64,000 nt of DNA, from positions 124,001 through 188,000 of the forward strand of contig CAJQUW010015625.1 of the NCBI GenBank assembly GCA_907163375.1. Direction: 5' to 3'. A program made the translations under genes and the position numbers. The notes under the pieces were generated by a model. It worked only from the letters and a program-made list of their open reading frames with translations. It had not been told where the DNA came from and made no database searches. Each line of letters starts with the position of its first letter. Position 1 is the first letter of the stretch. This DNA is from Prostheceraeus crozeri (taxonomy: Eukaryota; Platyhelminthes; Polycladida; Euryleptidae). Shown piece after piece: positions 51,374 through 61,162 of this stretch.

Positions 51374-51690
51374 CAAAATTCGATTTTGAGTAAGTGAACA
51401 GACTGGTCAAGATGCTCACATATTGCGCTGGCGCTATCGACCAGCTACGCTGACCATCGTCAGGCGATGAAGGCCCTCTCTTCCCGAGCAAGTTCCAAGT
51501 CAAATTTCAATTCTCAAATTCTCAAGAAAGAATATGATGAAGTCGTTGTAAGCGAACTCAAAATTATTGACATTGCAAATCAATCAATTCGTGAATACAG
51601 GCCTTCATCGCCTGACGATAGCGCCAACGCAATATACGAGCATATTGACTGTGGTCAGTATGTTTCCTTACTCAAAATCGAATTCTGTTC
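51374..51690. repeat. Foldback repeat, about 90-100-bp arms
   Basis: The left arm (51374-51475) and right arm (51599-51690) are imperfect reverse complements. They share ATTCGATTTTGAGTAAG, ATATTGCG(C/T)TGGCGCTATCG and CGTCAGGCGATGAAGGCC. The left arm has an extra ACCAGCTACGCTGACCAT insertion. It looks like a small MITE or foldback element, sitting immediately left of the large inverted-arm element. Confidence 0.7.
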
Positions 51691-52467
51691 CCTGCATGTA
51701 CATGGGTCATTCCACATCAAAACGTCAAATTTCGGAAAAAGTGAGCGGCGAAGGTTCTCAGATTTTTTTGAAATTCACATATTTTCATCATTTGGGTCTA
51801 TCTAGATGATATCCAAAATATTTCGGAAAAATTCCATCGGGAAGGTCACTTGAGTGGCCTTGACTTATTCGATTTTTTCTATTTTTAGAGAATTTATGAA
51901 AGATCATATACATCTTTGACGGCCTACATCACCGATCTCGCAGCGAAGTTGAAGAAAATTCTTCTTAGACTGTTTAATTGATACCCAACCACAGATGTTC
52001 CAAGCGGACTTCATAACCTTTTTGCTGCGAGAAAATTTCTGTGGGCCCTCAAAAAAAGTAAACATTTCAGAAAATTTTTGAAAAAATCGAATTTTCAAAC
52101 ATTTCTCAAAACATGCAAAAGTAATTTTACGGTCTCTTCTTCCGCAGGCGACTACAAATACAACCAAATGATTGTAGAAAAATATTTAGAAAATCACCAG
52201 GGATCGGGAAAATGGTTTTTGAAAATCAAATTATATGAACAATATTCAATTTTTGACATCTTTGACTCAGTCCTGACAATTTCTCGCAGCAGCTGCGTCA
52301 ATCCTGACAGGTCGAGTGTTTTACGCTTCACATTATCGATCTGAAACTGTAATCAGAAGTAACTTTTTCCATGCAGAAGTACGATTTTTTTGAATTTGAA
52401 AATGTGGTAAAATTAGATCGTTTTTTGTGCTGCTACTATCAAATTCATAAGTAGTATGTGCTTTGTA

Positions 52468-53604
52468 ATTAACAGATTGTTAACCTCAATGAAAGGATGT
52501 ACTCGATGACTAAAGGAAAAAAGTTCATCTACTTATTGTGACTCATAATTTTAAAGCAAAACATTTGAACTTAGTTTCTGAGAAACATTAGAACTCTAGT
52601 ATCTATTTCAAATCTTGGAAAATCTTTTTCAGAATTAGCATGACCTGTAAAATTCTCTGGAGTTTTCTAGTGCTGATTCTTCGATTTTCTTCATGATATC
52701 CTCCCTCGGATAACTGTGAATATCGGATACCTGGAGTACCGGAAATATTGTCCTGCTCTGGCTGGCGTACTGACTTCCGCCCAATTTTCACTAATCCAAA
52801 ATATTTGTCCAGGAAATTGATCGCCTAAGTAATCGACAGAGACCCAATCATTTGTCGAGTAATTTTCTTCTTTGCTGAAATGAGACGTAAGCAAATAAAG
52901 ATCGGTTTTATGTCTAATTTGGTTTACAATAAACTTACTGTTATTTTATCTTAGAAAGGTCGAGATTAAAATTATCCCTTCTTCATTTTACATATCATTA
53001 CTTAATCTGGCACAATCTGCTGTCGATGAATTTTTCTAGAATTCATGGTGGACAGGTGTAATACTGTGAGGGGAGGACAGGGTGGATTATAGACACTTGC
53101 GAGGAAAAACTTTCCTTGGTGCTTGCTTCTTCGAAGTGGGCGTTCAATGTCTTGAGCACTTCAGCCGAGTTGATTTCTGATCTTAACACGTATATCTCCA
53201 AAAGGCCTAAGTTTCCAATACATGTAGTTATAAGCTATTTTTCGCCCTTTCGAGCTGAACTGTTGAGCCCTTTTTTAGACGAAGCGCATCGTCAGCGGCA
53301 GCCAAATAGTTTCGCACTTATTTCAAGTCTTAGAACATCTCCCACTGATCAGTTATGGCGATTAAAAAAAAATGATGGCCTCTTTCATGTATTTGTGCAA
53401 CCATGAAGTATGCGCGGCATATAGGTCCTACATTTACACAAATATTCATAGATTTTCAAGTATGCTGTTTGGTTTAGATTGAGTCACGGGAGCTTCGATG
53501 CCGTGTGTGTCAAGGATTTACTGAAACTTTCGGATGGTCCGTTATGAGCGGAAATTGCGAGAGACTAGCGCATCCTCTGTGCGCTTGGTTTACATGAAAT
53601 CAAA
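52468..53604. other. Interior of the inverted-arm element
   Basis: No recognised domain was found. A 96-codon plus-strand frame at 53116-53406 and a minus-strand frame near 52600-52890 have no motif that can be named. Confidence 0.35.
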
Positions 53605-53953
53605 GCATGATCACATCTCTCATCGTATGCGTGATCTCCAGTGGCTTCCGGTTGAGAGCAGAATTGATTACAGGTTGCCACGTTGATTTTCAAGTGTTTA
53701 CAACAAGTTTGTCTCGACTACTTGTCTGATCTTCTGCAGTTCACTGCCAATCTACCTTGTCGTTAACGCCTTCGCTCTTCGTCTGGGTTATCCTTGCAGG
53801 CACCCCTGACTGCTAGAAAGACACTTGGAGATCGGGCATTCGCGTCTCAGGCCCCTCGAGTGTGGAACTCTCTCCCTTCTTCCATACAGAACTCTAACTC
53901 CCTCAACACCTTCAAGCGAAACTTGAAAAGCTTTTCATGTGATCGCTCTTTAT
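53605..53953 (+). pseudogene. Non-LTR retrotransposon (CR1/L2-like) C-terminal tail
   Basis: Plus-strand blocks read HDHISHRMRDLQWLPVESRI, then DYLSDLL, then LGDRAFASQAPRVWNSLPSS and FKRNLKSF before a stop. This is the typical end of CR1/L2/Jockey-type reverse transcriptase ORFs (LHWLPVxxRIxFK...GxRAFSxAAPxLWNSLPxxIRxxxSLxxFKxxLKTxLF). At least one frameshift lies between the blocks. An AATAAATAA-containing tail follows at about 54040. It is a 5'-truncated insertion or relic inside the inverted-arm element. Confidence 0.8.
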
Positions 53954-54761
53954 AATTAGTTGCACGTCATTGTAATTTGAACTCAGGTCTTGAAGTCTCT
54001 ACAGACATAATGCCTGCTTTTGTAAGCGAATTCGTTCATAAATAAATAACAGCAAAATCTCATTTATTCATCAAGCTCAAAAGTATTCGTCGAGAAGACT
54101 AATTCTGGGAGGTCCAAGAAGTCACTGATGCTAATATACACCTACTATCAGCAAAGGCATGAAATAAAAGGGATACAATTTTATCAAGCTGTAATTGTGG
54201 AACGACTTAATAAACACTTGTACCAGAAACCACACGTACTGGGTGATTGCTTACCGATATATAAGTAGAAATTGTGTAAATGTTGACCTTTTATCATATT
54301 ACCATCTAATGATCGTTTTTATCAATGAATAATTGCCGCAACTCTAATAGTATCCGCGAACTTCTGGCCTAAGTATTTTCTGGCGAGAGGCACTTACGAT
54401 CTTTTTAACGGTTTCACGTGTTGATGAAAGCAGGAAGTTTTTCCCTATTCAATTCTTATGCCTGTGTCTGTGATTTATTCATCTTGTCTGTAGATTAAGC
54501 AATTCGGTAAGATTTTACCTTTTGCCTCTCAATAAACTTAGAGAACTTGACTGCCTTTCAAATAATAAAGGGAAAATGTGAAACGTGTTTCAACATCTGA
54601 CTGTTTGCAGATACAATCAAAACTCTTCAATTAAAACCGTGAATGAGTTGAGACCTTAGTGGCCCTAATTAACGAGGCTGGGATAGACAACATAGGTCGA
54701 ACATATACTCCATCCGAGTTCGAATTGACGAGTTTCGACAATAAAAGAATATGATCTGCTA
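53954..54761. other. Interior of the inverted-arm element, right part
   Basis: The LINE 3' tail followed by AT-rich DNA. Nothing further was recognised. Confidence 0.35.
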
Positions 54762-55528
54762 TTCACAAAGCACAAACTACTTATAAATTTGATAATAGCA
54801 GCACAAAAAACGATCTAATTTTACCACATTTTCAAATTCAAAAAAATCGTACTTCTGCATGGAAAAAGTTACTTCTGATTACAGTTTCAGATCGATAATG
54901 TGAAGCGTAAAACACTCGACCTGTCAGGATTGACGCAGCTGCTGCGAGAAATTGTCAGGACTGAGTCAAAGATGTCAAAAATTGAATATTGTTCATATAA
55001 TTTGATTTTCAAAAACCATTTTCCCGATCCCTGGTGATTTTCTAAATATTTTTCTACAATCATTTGGTTGTATTTGTAGTCGCCTGCGGAAGAAGAGACC
55101 GTAAAATTACTTTTGCATGTTTTGAGAAATGTTTGAAAATTCGATTTTTTCAAAAATTTTCTGAAATGTTTACTTTTTTTGAGGGCCCACAGAAATTTTC
55201 TCGCAGCAAAAAGGTTATGAAGTCCGCTTGGAACATCTGTGGTTGGGTATCAATTAAACAGTCTAAGAAGAATTTTCTTCAACTTCGCTGCGAGATCGGT
55301 GATGTAGGCCGTCAAAGATGTATATGATCTTTCATAAATTCTCTAAAAATAGAAAAATTCGAATAAGTCAAGGCCACTCAAGTGACCTTCCCGATGGAAT
55401 TTTTCCGAAATATTTTGGATATCATCTAGATAGACCCAAATGATGAAAATATGTGAATTTCAAAAAAATCTGAGAACCTTCGCCGCTCACTTTTTCCGAA
55501 ATTTGACGTTTTGGTGTGGAATGACCCA

Positions 55529-55864
55529 CTTCTAATTGGGGCATCATCCAATTTGCGATCATCTCCAGATAGGACGATCATGTGACACTGCCTCCTTGAA
55601 AAAGGAGCGGACCAAAAGCTCCAAAAGCTGTCTGTAGATGTTATTACAGAACAATTGAATTTTGATGAATTCCTAGAAAATGTTAAAGTTTATGTAAATC
55701 ATAAATGACTTCAGAACGTCATGTCAGATGATGAATATGCAAGCTTCGTGCGTAACTTTGTCGTGTCATAATTAGTTTTCAAAGTTGAGACGTTAATTTG
55801 CGTTCATCCTGTATTTGAAAGTATTAAAAACACTATGCACATAAACCGCATATTAACAACATAG
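55529..55864. other. Unassigned spacer
   Basis: Short spacer between the inverted-arm element and the mariner-like pseudogene. No feature was seen. Confidence 0.35.
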
Positions 55865-56114
55865 TGCGTGGCGTGCACTGCCTAGAGAATGTACTGGAAC
55901 TGTTCACCACCACATTGAATATCACGTCGTCGTTTATTATCGGAAATATTCATCACTGCATCACGAGGAATGTTTTTGATGATAAACGATTACGTTATCT
56001 CTCCTCACAGTTCATCGATTGCATGCGAATTTTTCGCAAACACCGCCTGTTTTGAGTATCTGAGTAAGAAATAATCTATTGGTGACAAGTCAGGTAACCC
56101 TTGATGGCCACAGT

Positions 56115-57030
56115 TCGGGTTTACAATCCCGGGATCTCGACCCTATTTCCGAGATTAAAAATCCCGGGATTACATCTTCGAGATCTCGAGGTATTTCGAG
56201 ATATTTGAAAGATTGGCCCTTAGTTCTTTCTAAGTGACATAGTTAAGAGAGTCAATGGCTTTTTTGAAAATGCATCTAAATTTTTTATGTTCCAAGTTTG
56301 ATAAATTTGCCAATGTGCTGTATTTGCCGAGCCAGCTGGTTAAGCCTCGTTCACACGATGACACTAGTGTCGTGACATTAGTGCCGAGGAGCAGCGCGAG
56401 ATCTGTGCTAAATCAATGCCGTGACACAAACCGTTCAGACGCTTAATAAACAGTGTTGTGACACTGCTACTAGTATTGCTTCTGTAAACTGAAAATACTT
56501 CGTAAATTGATAGCTGAAAGACAAATCACAACGATTTAAAATAACGAGTAAAGGCTCGTTCAGACAGAGCTGGGTTTGCGGTTTGCGGTCTCGAGACACA
56601 GGAATGATCCTCAAGCGGGTGAAACAAGTCCTGGAATCGATACCTCCAACATCGGTAGAATCCGAAAGGGCATTCTCGGCGGCCGGTATGTTCTTAACGA
56701 AATTACGGTCGAGAATGAGTGATAACACAATTCAGTGTCTCACCTTACTTCGCCAATATTTTTTACGAGTTGACTAGTTTTACCTACTGTAGATGTTTGT
56801 TTAGTTCACGTTGAAAGATATACATTTTACAAGCACGTATCGTCTTTTGAAATATTTCTTGAAACTTAATGATTAAAAACATCAGTATATATAAATCTAA
56901 GATTCTGATATTCGATATGAATCTAAGATTTATACAGTATATATATAAATCTCGATCGAGATCCCGGGATTGCGATTAGCCAGCCTCGAAAATCCCGGGA
57001 TTGAGAAAACGCCTCGAGATTATAAACCCA
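56115..57030 (+). mobile_element. Internally deleted hAT element in the mariner pseudogene
   Basis: The 916-bp element begins TCGGGTTTACAATCCCGGGA and ends ATTATAAACCCA. It is flanked by the 8-bp duplication GCCACAGT (56107-56114 and 57031-57038). AATCCCGGGATT-type palindromes occur four times near the ends, likely subterminal binding sites. Only a short piece of transposase C-terminus remains inside. Confidence 0.85.
56583..56777 (+). pseudogene. hAT dimerisation-domain fragment
   Basis: The 64-residue frame contains IPPTSVESERAFSAAGMF followed by KLRSRMSDNTIQCLTLLR, the standard hAT C-terminal dimerisation motif (xPxTSxxxERxFSxAGxxxxxxRxxLxxxxxxxLxxL) with the expected Glu. It ends in a natural stop. 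The rest of the transposase is gone, which fits an internal deletion of the parent element. It differs from the CGGBP1-like hAT at 17.3 and 36.1 kb. Confidence 0.85.
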
Positions 57031-57403
57031 GCCACAGTCCCTTAGACATCAAACTGTGATCAAAGGTTTGTTGTAGGTGACGTATGGTGCGATTGCACAC
57101 GTGACAGACAGCACTCTTGTAGCCAGTCTTCTTCGGTTAGCTGTTCTGCAAACTAATTAATTATCTCCACTCTGTCAGTATTTCACAGTAACGGTAGGGA
57201 TTCAATGTTTCTTCGAAAACAGTTGGCCCAATAGCTTCGTCTGAGTGCAACCCACACACCTGCCTTCACCGGATGTAATGGTGTTTCAGTGAATTGATGG
57301 GGATTGGTGGAATTCCAGAGACGCGTGTTTTGCGAAATAGAATCTCCAGAAAAGCAAATTTAAGACTCATCACTTAAAAACTTCAGACCAAATCGGTTGT
57401 CGT

Positions 57404-57895
57404 CACAGAATTGGACTGCTCGTTCCATAGTCGTTGTTCACCACACACGATCTACGGTCAAACAATAAGTCGTCGCTGAATAAGCAGTGACCCTCAGACA
57501 GCAGCCAGTGGCGTGAGTGTCATACACATCGAGTTCTTCGTTCAGTCACACTTCGCTGTCACAGTGCCATTCATTGTTAAATCCTACCAAGAGATGGAGT
57601 GCTAAATTTCTCACGCCTGACAACTTCTAGACAAAGAATCTGACGGACAAACATTAACGAGAAAACTTGTGCCCAATGATCTGAATTCCTCGAATCTGAA
57701 GGAATCATGGCAATCGAAGCGTTTTGGAGGAATTTACAGCATTCCGCAAGCGACGACGACTGTTTTTCCTATCTCCGTAAGATAATTTGAATTCCTTTTT
57801 GCCTACCTAATAATTTTCAGCATGTGCCATCGTTTTGAATTAGTCTTTAATTCACTTCTGGTAAACTGAAGGAGTTAAACAATCTAATTCTGTGG
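57404..57895 (+). mobile_element. hAT-like MITE, copy 3
   Basis: A shorter relative of 4670-5270: the right portion (57657-57895) aligns with 5035-5270, including GAAAACTTGTG, CTGAAGGAAT and TAATTCTGTGG. The left end is CACAGAATT, and TTGTCGT flanks both sides (57397-57403 and 57896-57902). It interrupts the mariner-like frame. The flanks rejoin as a continuous NMNDN-RFGLKF reading. Confidence 0.75.
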
Positions 57896-58125
57896 TTGTC
57901 GTTCATATTTTCTTGAAACCACTGACAATAATCCAAACGTCTTCGGAAATCAACTTCAATAGGCTCATGTAAAAGCGTTATGCGGATGCATGCAATTTCA
58001 ACAATTTCGAAGACCAATATGACAGCTACCAGTCGATAATCCAGCATGATCAAATACATGCACAAATTCACTGACAACACCGTGACGCCGTAATGAGCAA
58101 TCAATCGAATCGTGCTGGTCACCAT

Positions 58126-58885
58126 AGTAAACCAATGTGCTCAGAAATAGCCAAACAGAACGAATCTTAATCTGATCATTTCATGGACTTTGCATTTGAC
58201 GAAGATATTAAGTATAAAGGAGCATGTAGCTTTGAGAACTGAAAAGGACAAGTTGAATATTCTGTACGAGCATTGCACAATAGGTATTGATTGAAACATT
58301 CAAACAGCTTGGTTTCTTAAAGCATCTTGGAATTCACGCAATATTTTGGGATGAGGGCTGTGATTCTGTAAGAGATATGTTTTTGTGATAAGAATCATTT
58401 GAACAGGAGGATACACAAAAACAAGTCAATAAAGTGATATCATTTCTCCAAACGGAAGACCTATCTATCGACATAATTCTCGGATTCCCTAGAGATGCTT
58501 CAAACTTGATGAAATTGCCTGCCAGGAAAGTAGACGAGGTAGCTGATCCAGGCTGGCCATCTTGGACTCATTGATTAGCCGGATTGCCTACATCAGTTTT
58601 CGCCAAATCTGCCAAGCATGGTCGACGTTTTCAATTTTTTTGACGTGTCTCCACTCATTTTTCAAGTATTCAACTGCTCGGAGTGAAGATCTTTACAATT
58701 AACATCTGATCTTTCCTGTATGCAGATGCTCATGCTACCTACATTAAAGGAATAAAAGAAGAGTCAACATATGGGGAAGAAAAATAGTGTCAGAAAAAGG
58801 AGAGCAAGCTTATTCAGATATTCATTCATGAAGACACTGTATGATGATACATTACAATAATAACAGAAAATCAAAGAACTGATGA
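58126..58885. other. Unassigned intergenic DNA
   Basis: No gene recognised. N-terminal remains of the mariner-like element may extend into the first 200 bp. Confidence 0.35.
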
Positions 58886-59538
58886 CAAGGTTGGGCAAAA
58901 ACTTGGGGTCAAAACCCAAAACCCAATCCCAAGTTTGAATAAATGAATGAAATCAAGTAAACTAAGTGCATTATTTGTGTTTTATATGCTGACATAAAGA
59001 TTCTTCTGTAGGCCAAAATTCCTATTGGGCACATGAGAAGTGTGGCATTAGTGGGAAACGATTTGTTATTGCAATAATTAATGTAACTAGTAGCCTAAGT
59101 ACATGTATTACGTCACAAAGTTTTCTTTTAATTTAACCTACACTGATATACTGACTAATTGAAGATCTTTGATTTAATTATGATAGAGTTACACGTACAT
59201 TGCTCATAGCAAAGCAATCGTTTTTCATTTTATCATTCTGAAATATAAACAAACTTGATAAATATTATAGCTGCGCAGTCAGTGCATGGTTAGAAATAAA
59301 CGGTTTAATATATACGAAATATATAAAAATTCAATATGCACAAATGCAACAAAATACATGTAATCTTACAGTAGATACAATATGCATGAACTTTATGCTG
59401 TTATCCTGTAGGTCTCCTAAGATTCAAATCAAAATATTAATTTTTTGTAACTTGATCTGTTTATATTCAGCATTAATAGAAAACCCAAGTTTTGTATCAC
59501 TATCCAAAGTTCGACCCAAAACCCAAGGTCCAACCTTG
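58886..59538. mobile_element. Short hAT-like element (653 bp)
   Basis: The ends are CAAGGTTGG and CCAACCTTG, with ACCCAAAACCCAA-type motifs near both termini. The 7-bp repeat CTGATGA flanks it (58879-58885 and 59539-59545), one base short of the usual hAT 8 bp. There is no transposase inside. The terminal CAAGGTTGGGCAAA resembles common hAT termini. Confidence 0.7.
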
Positions 59539-59655
59539 CTGATGAAACGAAAAGATGGCATTACGAGACTCCGAGAGCTCAAAGATGCAGATGCGACTCT
59601 GAAAATTCTCCTGGCTGAAAAGTCGAAACAAATGGATAAAATAATCAAGAATTAA
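59539..59655 (+). pseudogene. Possible terminal exon interrupted by the short hAT-like element
   Basis: Right of the insertion, an open frame reads ATLKILLAEKSKQMDKIIKN before a stop. Left of it, a TTACAATAATAACAG acceptor-like site precedes AAAATCAAAGAACTGATGA. Skipping the insertion and one copy of its duplication keeps the frame open and gives a lysine/glutamate-rich, coiled-coil-like peptide. No gene upstream was identified, so this could be coincidence. Confidence 0.25.
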
Positions 59656-60177
59656 ACAGACTATCTCAAACTCTGTGAAGAGAGAGATCATTATTGACCT
59701 TGACAGTGACGATTATATCACTGTATTGTTCCTAAAATGAAATGATTTTCTTATACTCTGCCACGTAATATACGTAGGGCCGACAACATGCAGCCAAATG
59801 AACAGTGCATTTTTAGCATTTTGAGATATATTCAGTTGACCATCATGTTATATGCAATGTGCATTTACGGGCTCAAAAGCTACAGGAAGATTATGCAATT
59901 CAAATATAATGTTATTTATAATCACGCATTAATGAAGTAGTAACTTCTTTCGAATGGGGGGAAAAGCACGAAAATTCTGAAAATTCCAAATTCGACCACA
60001 GCATTAAAAAAGATATGGTATTTTATTCATTTAAAGCAACCTGTTTTACGTACGAATCTCTTCTACCTAGTGATATTAAATTCTTTAAAAAGAGTACTAC
60101 ATGATTTCCGTATGGGAATGGTCGTTCTGTTCGACACGCTTTGATTGCTATGCTCGTAAGTAGTGAAAACTGTGCCC
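59656..60177. other. Unassigned; possible left end of the virus-like element
   Basis: The boundary of the downstream virus-like block should lie in or near this stretch, but no terminal inverted repeat can be shown, because the partner end is outside the window. Confidence 0.3.
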
Positions 60178-60312
60178 TACTTGCGAGGGATAGGTACATG
60201 GATGGGTACATGTATAATTCAGTGTTATCAATAGGTGCATGGATAGGTACATGTATAATTCAGTGTTATGAATAGGAACCTGTATGACATCTGTTTTACT
60301 GGATAGGTACAT
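60178..60312 (+). repeat. GGATAGGTACATG repeats
   Basis: GGATAGGTACATG-type units recur four times, two of them followed by TATAATTCAGTGTTAT. Next to them, at 60318-60337, is the palindrome-like GTACACTCGGTTGAGTACAC. The position just before the virus-like genes suggests part of a terminal repeat region. Confidence 0.6.
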
Positions 60313-60519
60313 GTGTTCGGTACACTCGGTTGAGTACACTGTGTTTCGGAACGTCTATGATCGAACTTGTGTGGTTTGGTTCTAAGTACTTGGGTACGTA
60401 CCGATAGACGTCCGTTGTTTGATTTTGAATGGGTTTGCTCAATTGCGACTATTGTGACTATTGCAACCATTGTAATCAAGATGACATATTGATTTTCCTT
60501 TTACGTAGACAAACTAAGC
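60313..60519 (+). other. Spacer before the first virus-like gene
   Basis: Besides the GTACAC palindrome, the pair ACGTCTAT (about 60350) and ATAGACGT (about 60403) forms a possible stem. A run of ATTGCGACTATTGTGACTATTGC lies near 60440. No gene was seen. Confidence 0.4.
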
Positions 60520-60527
60520 TATAAATA
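60520..60527 (+). promoter_or_regulatory. TATA box before the UBA/RING gene
   Basis: TATAAATA stands 23 bp before the first ATG at 60543. With transcription normally starting about 30 bp downstream, the in-frame ATGs at 60555 or 60558 would be the better translation starts. Confidence 0.5.
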
Positions 60528-60542
60528 TGAGATAGTTGTTTG

Positions 60543-61052
60543 ATGACATACATAATGATGACTAGTATCCCAACGTCGTGGGTTGTCGCAAGAGACCTTG
60601 GATATTCGTTCAAAGCTATAGAAACTGTAACAAATCTCAGTGAAAATATCAACGCTGGTGATTTAGTTGATCGACTAATGGATCTAGATGAGCATGCTAT
60701 GAATCACAATTTGGATCGTAGGTGGATAGAGGATTTCTCCATGCTGCACTGCAATGATAGTGAAATTAGGAGGATCAAATTGGAACGATATGGAAAGAAG
60801 GAGACATCTGACAGTGTTTTAATAAAAAGTTCTCCCAATAAAAGTGACTTCAGAAGGAAATTAGAAGAAGAGACATTTAAATTATTATGTGAACGGAACT
60901 GCGTTAAATGTTTTAAACAGGAACGATCCCTTCTCTTTTTACCATGTTCTCATAGCGTTATGTGTTCTACATGTTATGTACCCTTTGAAACTTCATCTTG
61001 TCCCCTTTGTGATGAAGAAATATCTTCAACAGTCACTGTATATCGTACATGA
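60543..61052 (+). CDS. IAP-like UBA/RING protein lacking a BIR domain
   Basis: The frame gives up to 169 residues. Residues 13-51 (VARDLGYSFKAIETV ... DLVDRLMDLDE) resemble the ubiquitin-binding UBA domain of inhibitor-of-apoptosis proteins. The C-terminus is an IAP-type C3HC4 RING with Cys120, Cys123, Cys135, His137, Cys141, Cys144, Cys153 and Cys156, and a short hydrophobic end as in cIAP/XIAP. Such RINGs are E3 ubiquitin ligases. No BIR domain, the caspase-binding part, is in this frame or visible just upstream. The gene leads a block of five same-strand genes of a virus-like element. It may modulate host cell death or ubiquitin signalling; that role is inferred. Confidence 0.7.
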   Translation: MTYIMMTSIPTSWVVARDLGYSFKAIETVTNLSENINAGDLVDRLMDLDEHAMNHNLDRRWIEDFSMLHCNDSEIRRIKLERYGKKETSDSVLIKSSPNKSDFRRKLEEETFKLLCERNCVKCFKQERSLLFLPCSHSVMCSTCYVPFETSSCPLCDEEISSTVTVYRT

Positions 61053-61107
61053 TGAGTCATCATGCACGTCTGTAATTGGTCACTATTGTGTCTTTGTGTG
61101 ACTTTTC

Positions 61108-61117
61108 TATATAAGGA
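61108..61117 (+). promoter_or_regulatory. TATA box, TATATAAGGA
   Basis: TATATAAGGAGGAC lies 55 bp before the ATG at 61163. The same core with a purine-rich tail (TATATAAGGAAGAC) precedes the gene at 62471, suggesting a shared promoter class in this element. Confidence 0.65.
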
Positions 61118-61162
61118 GGACATTGTACCGTTCTATTTCAAGCATAATTTGAGGCTAATACA

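Larger units (their letters stand above)
51703..55528. mobile_element. Element with about 765-bp inverted arms
   Basis: The arms 51703-52467 and 54762-55528 are near-perfect reverse complements. Both outer ends start TGGGTCATTCCACA. The two arms therefore encode identical 88-residue frames on opposite strands, which should not be counted as genes. The 2.3-kb centre holds a LINE fragment and no recognisable transposase. No convincing target-site duplication was found at the outer ends. It may be a foldback-type DNA transposon with long terminal inverted repeats, or a large inverted duplication. The superfamily is not assigned. Confidence 0.75.
55865..58125 (-). pseudogene. mariner-like transposase pseudogene split by two insertions
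   Basis: Read on the minus strand, the family pattern appears in order. RRLDYCQWFQENMNDN (about 57950-57900) is cut by a MITE. It resumes at 57400 with RFGLKFLSDES, then HSDEAIGPTVFEETLNPYRY (about 57260-57200) and IRHLQQTFDHSLMSKGLW (57080), and is cut again by a hAT element. Beyond this come PIDYFLLRYSKQAVFAKN (about 56075) and IPRDAVMNISDNKRRR (55970). These match the mariner-like catalytic domain (RRLEFCxWF...FSDEA...GPxFFEExVN...SPDLTPxDFFLWGxLK...RRxxxCxxxxGxHFE). Stops and frameshifts are frequent. Skipping the two insertions restores continuity of the domain. Confidence 0.75.

Noticed and set aside
52078-52344. 88-residue frame repeated at 54887-55153
   Set aside because: Identical only because the two loci are inverted-repeat arms; no domain and no coding signal.
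53116-53406. 96-codon plus-strand frame inside the inverted-arm element
   Set aside because: No motif, and the surrounding interior is relic DNA; left unassigned.
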